64,000 nt of DNA from JADJNY01 sp046349615 (GTDB taxonomy: Bacteria > Planctomycetota > UBA1135 > GCA-002686595): assembly GCA_046349615.1 (NCBI GenBank), contig JAXMBZ010000004.1, forward strand, positions 248,001 to 312,000. The letters run 5' to 3'. This document shows, in pieces, positions 60,561 through 64,000 of the stretch. Position 1 is the first letter of the stretch. Each line of letters starts with the position of its first letter. Below the pieces are notes generated by a model. That model saw only the letters and a program-made list of their open reading frames with translations, was not told where the DNA came from and did not search any database. Made by a program: the position numbers and the translations under genes.

Positions 60561-63002
60561 TCAACGTCGCGGGCCGAGGCGCACGTCGAGCTCGAGCCCC
60601 GAGTCTCCAACGGTGCACACACCGCTCGCCGCGGGCGCGTGCGCTCGATGGAACGCGAGGACGCGCACGCCGATGCCCGGCGCTGCGTCCGCGGCGAAAC
60701 GCCCTTCCGCGTCGCAGCGGTATGCGTCGAACCAGGAGCGCGGCCGGCCCTCCGTGCGGCGGATCTCCGCGTCGCGTGCCTCGAGGTCGGGCTCGCCCGC
60801 GCCGGACAAGACGACGACCGCGTCCGCGACGGGTTCGCCGCGCGCGTCGAGCACGCGCCCGCTCACGCGCACCGGCGGCGCGAGCTCCAGCACGACTCCC
60901 GCGCGCACGCCGTGCTCGTCGAGCTCGAACGGCCCCGCGAACGCCGGCGAGTGGCCCGCGACGCGCGCGACGAGCACCCAGCGCCCCGCGCGCAACCCCG
61001 TGAGGTGGAACGCGCTCGTGGGCGGCGGCGGCGTCCATCCGCTTTGCACGAGCGTCTGATACGGCGGCCGGGAGAGCAGCGCCGCGGCCTCGCGCGCGAG
61101 GAACTCCGCGCGCGTCGCGCTCTCGACGAGGACGGCGTCGACCGCGTCGTACGGCGCGAGCACGTCCTCGCCCGAGCCCGCGCGCACGAGGCGCCCGTGG
61201 AGCTCCGCCATGTGATCGCCCGCGTCGGACGCGTCGGTCGAGAGCTTCAGGTGGAGCTCGACGTCGGTGCGCGACGGGACGAGCACGAGCTCCGCGTCGC
61301 CGTAACCGCCGCCCTCCGCGTGCAGGCGCGTGCGCACGGGCTCGAGCCCGACGATCTCGAAGCGACCGCTCGCGTCCGTGGTCGCCTGCGCGAGCCCGTC
61401 CGCGCCGTCCTCGGCCGGACGCGCCGTGATCGTGAGCCCCTCGAGCGGCGCGCCGTCCTGCGCGCGGACGTGGCCTGCGAGCACCGCGCCGCGCTCGGCG
61501 CGCAGCACGAACTCGACGCGGCCCGGCGCCGCGATCGTCACGCGCTCGCGAAGGAGCCGCCAGCCGTGCTCCCGCGCGTCGAGCACGACGCGCTTCTCGC
61601 CGAGCACGTGGCCCGCGAGGTCGATCGTCCCGTCGGCGCCCGTGAGCCCGCCCGCCTCCCATTCCTCCCCCACGTTGCCGAAGACGTTCTTCCCGCGGCG
61701 GAAGAGGCGCGTCGGGAGCCCCGCGAGCGGCGCGCCCGTCGGATCGACGACGCGCAGCGCGAGCACGAACTCGCCGGGCGGATCGAGCGCGATGCGCTCG
61801 ACGACCAGCGCGTCGAGCCGCAGCGTCTCGCCCGCGGAGACGCGCACGACGGGGCGCTCCCGCAGCACGTGCGCGTCGTCCTCGACGTCGACCTCGAGCG
61901 TCTCGCGTTCGCCGTGCAGCGCGAGGTCGAGCTCGAACGCGCCGTCGGGCCGCGTCGTCGCCGAGCCGCTCTGCTCGAGCCACGGGAAGCCCTTCCCCGA
62001 CGGCGCGGCGCGCACGAGCACCCCGCCGACGCCGAGGCCGGCATCGTCGACGACGCGGCCGGCGAGGTGCGCGCGCCGGTCCTCCTGCGCCGAGGCCGAC
62101 GCCGTGACGTCCTCCACGGCGAGCGCGGCGTTCGCGCGCGACTCCACTTCGGAAGCACCCGCGGACGCGGCGTCCCTCGGCAGCGACGCGGCGACGGACT
62201 CCGGGATCCAACGCCCCGTCGTCTCGTCGAGTCGCAGCGGGTACCCGAACTCGTCCTGTGCCAGGGTCGGCCCGTGCTGCGACGGCCGGAGCAGGAAGGC
62301 CCACACGACGACCGCGAGCGCCAGCACGAGCGCGCCGCCGACCGCGAACGCGGGGACGGCCGCCGCGGCGGGCGCGTGGAGCGCGAGCAGCTTCGTCGCG
62401 AGCCCCGCCGGCGCAGCGAGCGAGGACGCATCGCGCGCGAGTTCGACCTCGAGGTTCGCCGCGCACGCCGCGAAGCCGAGCCGCCCGAGCTCGCGGCGCA
62501 GCGCCTCGAGCCCGCGCCGCACGCGCTCGTGCACGCTCGGAGCGGAGAGCTCGAGCGCCGCGCCGATCTCGGCGAGCGTCCACTGCTCCCGGTAGTGGAG
62601 CTCGACCGGGACGCGCACGTCCGCCGGCAGCTCCGCGACGAGCCGCGCGAGCACCGCGCGCTCCTCGTTCCTCTCGACCGATCGATCGTCCGTTCGCTCA
62701 GGGTGCTGCATCGCCCAGGCCTCGTCCCGGCGCCGCGCGTTCGACGCGCCGCGGAGCCGCGCCAGAGCGGTGCGCACCGCCCACCAGCGCAGGACGCGCG
62801 CCGGATCCTCCGCCGCGCGCAGCTCGATCCGTCCTTCGAGCACGCCGAGGAACACCTGCTGCGCCACGTCCTCGGCGTCGTCCGCGCTGCGCGTGACGCA
62901 CACCGCGCTTCGAAAGACGGCCAGGTGGTGGCGACGGACGAGGTCCTCGAAGGCCTCGCGCGGGAGTTCGCTTCGCTTCGTGCGCTTCGACGTCGAGCTC
63001 AT
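60561..63002 (-). CDS. Membrane-anchored ECF sigma factor fused to carboxypeptidase-regulatory-like domains
   Basis: The 813-residue protein begins as a complete ECF sigma factor. Region 2 (about 15-90) has EAFEDLVRRHHLAVFRSAVC, SADDAEDVAQQVFLGVLEG and RVLRWWAVRTALARLRGA. Region 4 (about 115-175) has LPADVRVPVELHYREQWTLA and ALELSAPSVHERVRRGLEAL. One membrane helix follows (about 215-238, FAVGGALVLALAVVVWAFLL). Then come about 570 residues of extracytoplasmic beta domains with GRVVDDAGLGVGGVLV, GHVRAQDGAPLEGLTITARP and GRVLDARGEPVADAVVVLSG. The ATG at 63002 has a good GGAGGAA ribosome site, and the frame runs unbroken through the fusion. The sigma part would be tethered to the membrane, and activity may need proteolytic release or signal binding outside. 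Confidence 0.85.
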   Translation of the reverse strand: MSSTSKRTKRSELPREAFEDLVRRHHLAVFRSAVCVTRSADDAEDVAQQVFLGVLEGRIELRAAEDPARVLRWWAVRTALARLRGASNARRRDEAWAMQHPERTDDRSVERNEERAVLARLVAELPADVRVPVELHYREQWTLAEIGAALELSAPSVHERVRRGLEALRRELGRLGFAACAANLEVELARDASSLAAPAGLATKLLALHAPAAAAVPAFAVGGALVLALAVVVWAFLLRPSQHGPTLAQDEFGYPLRLDETTGRWIPESVAASLPRDAASAGASEVESRANAALAVEDVTASASAQEDRRAHLAGRVVDDAGLGVGGVLVRAAPSGKGFPWLEQSGSATTRPDGAFELDLALHGERETLEVDVEDDAHVLRERPVVRVSAGETLRLDALVVERIALDPPGEFVLALRVVDPTGAPLAGLPTRLFRRGKNVFGNVGEEWEAGGLTGADGTIDLAGHVLGEKRVVLDAREHGWRLLRERVTIAAPGRVEFVLRAERGAVLAGHVRAQDGAPLEGLTITARPAEDGADGLAQATTDASGRFEIVGLEPVRTRLHAEGGGYGDAELVLVPSRTDVELHLKLSTDASDAGDHMAELHGRLVRAGSGEDVLAPYDAVDAVLVESATRAEFLAREAAALLSRPPYQTLVQSGWTPPPPTSAFHLTGLRAGRWVLVARVAGHSPAFAGPFELDEHGVRAGVVLELAPPVRVSGRVLDARGEPVADAVVVLSGAGEPDLEARDAEIRRTEGRPRSWFDAYRCDAEGRFAADAAPGIGVRVLAFHRAHAPAASGVCTVGDSGLELDVRLGPRR

Positions 63003-63187
63003 GGGGTTCCTCCGCGGCGCGCAAGGCGTATCGCTCGCGGCGCCGGGGACTGGATTCCGCCGCGGGCGCGAGCTTAGCCGGAATCCCGAGGATTCTCGCC
63101 GGAGCGGGCGCGCCGCCGAGTTCGTCGCGCGCCCCGCGTCCCGGGGCCGCGCACCACGGCCCGCTGGTCGCGGGCGCGGGCGCTCCC

Positions 63188-63193
63188 TACGAT
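63188..63193 (+). promoter_or_regulatory. -10-like hexamer TACGAT before the PhoX-type gene
   Basis: TACGAT lies 10 bases before the ATG at 63204, again leaving little or no leader. No -35 match is evident. Confidence 0.4.
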
Positions 63194-63203
63194 CGCGCCG
63201 ATC

Positions 63204-64000
63204 ATGGACCCGCGCACGCCGCCGTCGCAGCCGTTCTCCGAGCTCCTCGAACGCCACCTCTCGCGCCGCGCGCTGCTCGGCGGCGCCGCGGCCTTCGCCG
63301 GACTGCGCCTCGTCGCGCGCGCGGATGGACGCGGGAGCGAGCTCCTGTCCGACGACGCGCCGGTGTCGTCGCTCGGCTTCACCGAGCTCCCGCACGCGAT
63401 GGCGAAGGACCACGCGGTCGCCCCGGGCTACGACGCGTGCGTCGTCGTGCGCTGGGGCGATCCGATCGTCGCCGGCGCGGCCGAGTTCGCGCCGGGGAAG
63501 CAGGACGCGGCGGCGCAGGAGAAGCAGTTCGGGTTCAACAACGACTTCCTCGCGTTCCTGCCGCTGCCGAAGGGCTCGTCGAGCTCCGACCACGGCCTCC
63601 TGTGCGCGAACCACGAGTACACGTGGCTCCACATGCTCGTGCCCGGCCTCACGCACGAGACGCAGCGCGACCACTCGACGCGTGCGCAGCACGAGCTCGA
63701 GATGGCCGCGCACGGCCACTCCGTCGTCGAGGTGAAGCGCGAGGGCGGGCGTTGGTCGTACGTGCGCGACTCCGCGTTCAACCGGCGCATCACCGGGCGC
63801 ACGAAGCTCGCGCTCGCCGGCCCCGCCGCGGGTCATCCGAGGTTGCGCACGAAGGACGACCCGACCGGCACGGAGGTCGTCGGCACGCTGAACAACTGCT
63901 CCGGCGGCACGACGCCGTGGGGCACCGTCCTCTTCTGCGAGGAGAACTTCAACAAGTACTTCCACGGCAAGACCGACGACGCGCGCGAGGCGCGCAACCA
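63204..64000 (+). CDS. PhoX/DUF839-family phosphatase, N-terminal part (cut by window edge)
   Basis: The first 265 codons of a gene leaving the right edge. The N-terminus has a twin-arginine signal (HLSRRALLGGAAAFAGL), so the protein should be exported folded through Tat. The PhoX signatures follow: GFNNDFLAFLPL, LLCANHEYTWLH, HGHSVVEVKREGG, LNNCSGGTTPWGTVLFCEEN. PhoX enzymes are calcium/iron alkaline phosphatases, and the family also contains DUF839 proteins of unknown activity. The sequence up to the edge is intact. The ATG at 63204 is the natural start before the Tat motif. It is transcribed away from the sigma-fusion gene, with 201 bases between the two starts. Confidence 0.85.
   Translation, partial: MDPRTPPSQPFSELLERHLSRRALLGGAAAFAGLRLVARADGRGSELLSDDAPVSSLGFTELPHAMAKDHAVAPGYDACVVVRWGDPIVAGAAEFAPGKQDAAAQEKQFGFNNDFLAFLPLPKGSSSSDHGLLCANHEYTWLHMLVPGLTHETQRDHSTRAQHELEMAAHGHSVVEVKREGGRWSYVRDSAFNRRITGRTKLALAGPAAGHPRLRTKDDPTGTEVVGTLNNCSGGTTPWGTVLFCEENFNKYFHGKTDDAREARN

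Overview
The window is very GC-rich DNA with no rRNA, insertion sequence, CRISPR array or phage gene. It carries two tRNA genes (Val-GAC and His-GTG) and about 48 protein genes. The best lineage marker is the secreted protein at 49054-50157. Its C-terminal module (CFGDGSGTACPCGN ... FNLTNGMAVTWLP) is a tail I recognise from many secreted proteins of high-GC marine Planctomycetota such as Saltatorellus and Engelhardtia relatives. ECF sigma factors with long C-terminal extensions, DUF5989-type microproteins beside a carbamoyltransferase and tricorn-type proteases fit the same phylum. The assignment to Planctomycetota is inference.

Layout. 1-2053: start of alanine dehydrogenase, tRNA-Val and an HtrA-like protease. 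2194-6448: a carbamoyltransferase locus with small membrane proteins and an SGNH hydrolase carrying a membrane tail. 6458-13590: polysaccharide deacetylase, GNAT acyltransferase, tricorn-like protease and a polytopic membrane protein. 13866-36102: a surface-glycan region with a B12-type radical SAM enzyme, eight GT4 glycosyltransferases, one GT2, a WbaP-type initiating phosphosugar transferase, a sulfatase-fold membrane enzyme, an alpha-toroid-like protein and an epimerase. Most of its genes are on the minus strand with 4-base start/stop overlaps. No flippase, polymerase or chain-length regulator is visible, so the pathway must be completed elsewhere. 36105-46004: trypsin-like lipoprotein, pseudouridine synthase, CorA transporter, GH113-like hydrolase, a PLP enzyme, one more glycosyltransferase and a methyltransferase.

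46275-64000 mixes housekeeping and regulation: citrate synthase with a strong terminator, an ECF sigma/anti-sigma pair, the secreted tail-module protein, an HDOD protein, tRNA-His, a translationally coupled zinc-ribbon/ThiF/MocA-like trio and a 1051-residue DUF4388 protein. Last come a pair of convergent genes with carboxypeptidase-regulatory-like domains, one of them fused to an ECF sigma factor through a membrane segment, and the start of a PhoX-type phosphatase.

Points most worth a second look are the membrane-anchored sigma factor fusion (60561-63002), the rearranged carbamoyltransferase locus (2194-6448), and a recurrent TAGGCT/TATCST-like -10 hexamer 6-11 bases upstream of many start codons, which suggests short-leader or leaderless transcription. 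Many very long open frames on the strand opposite these genes are shadows of GC-rich codon use and are not annotated.
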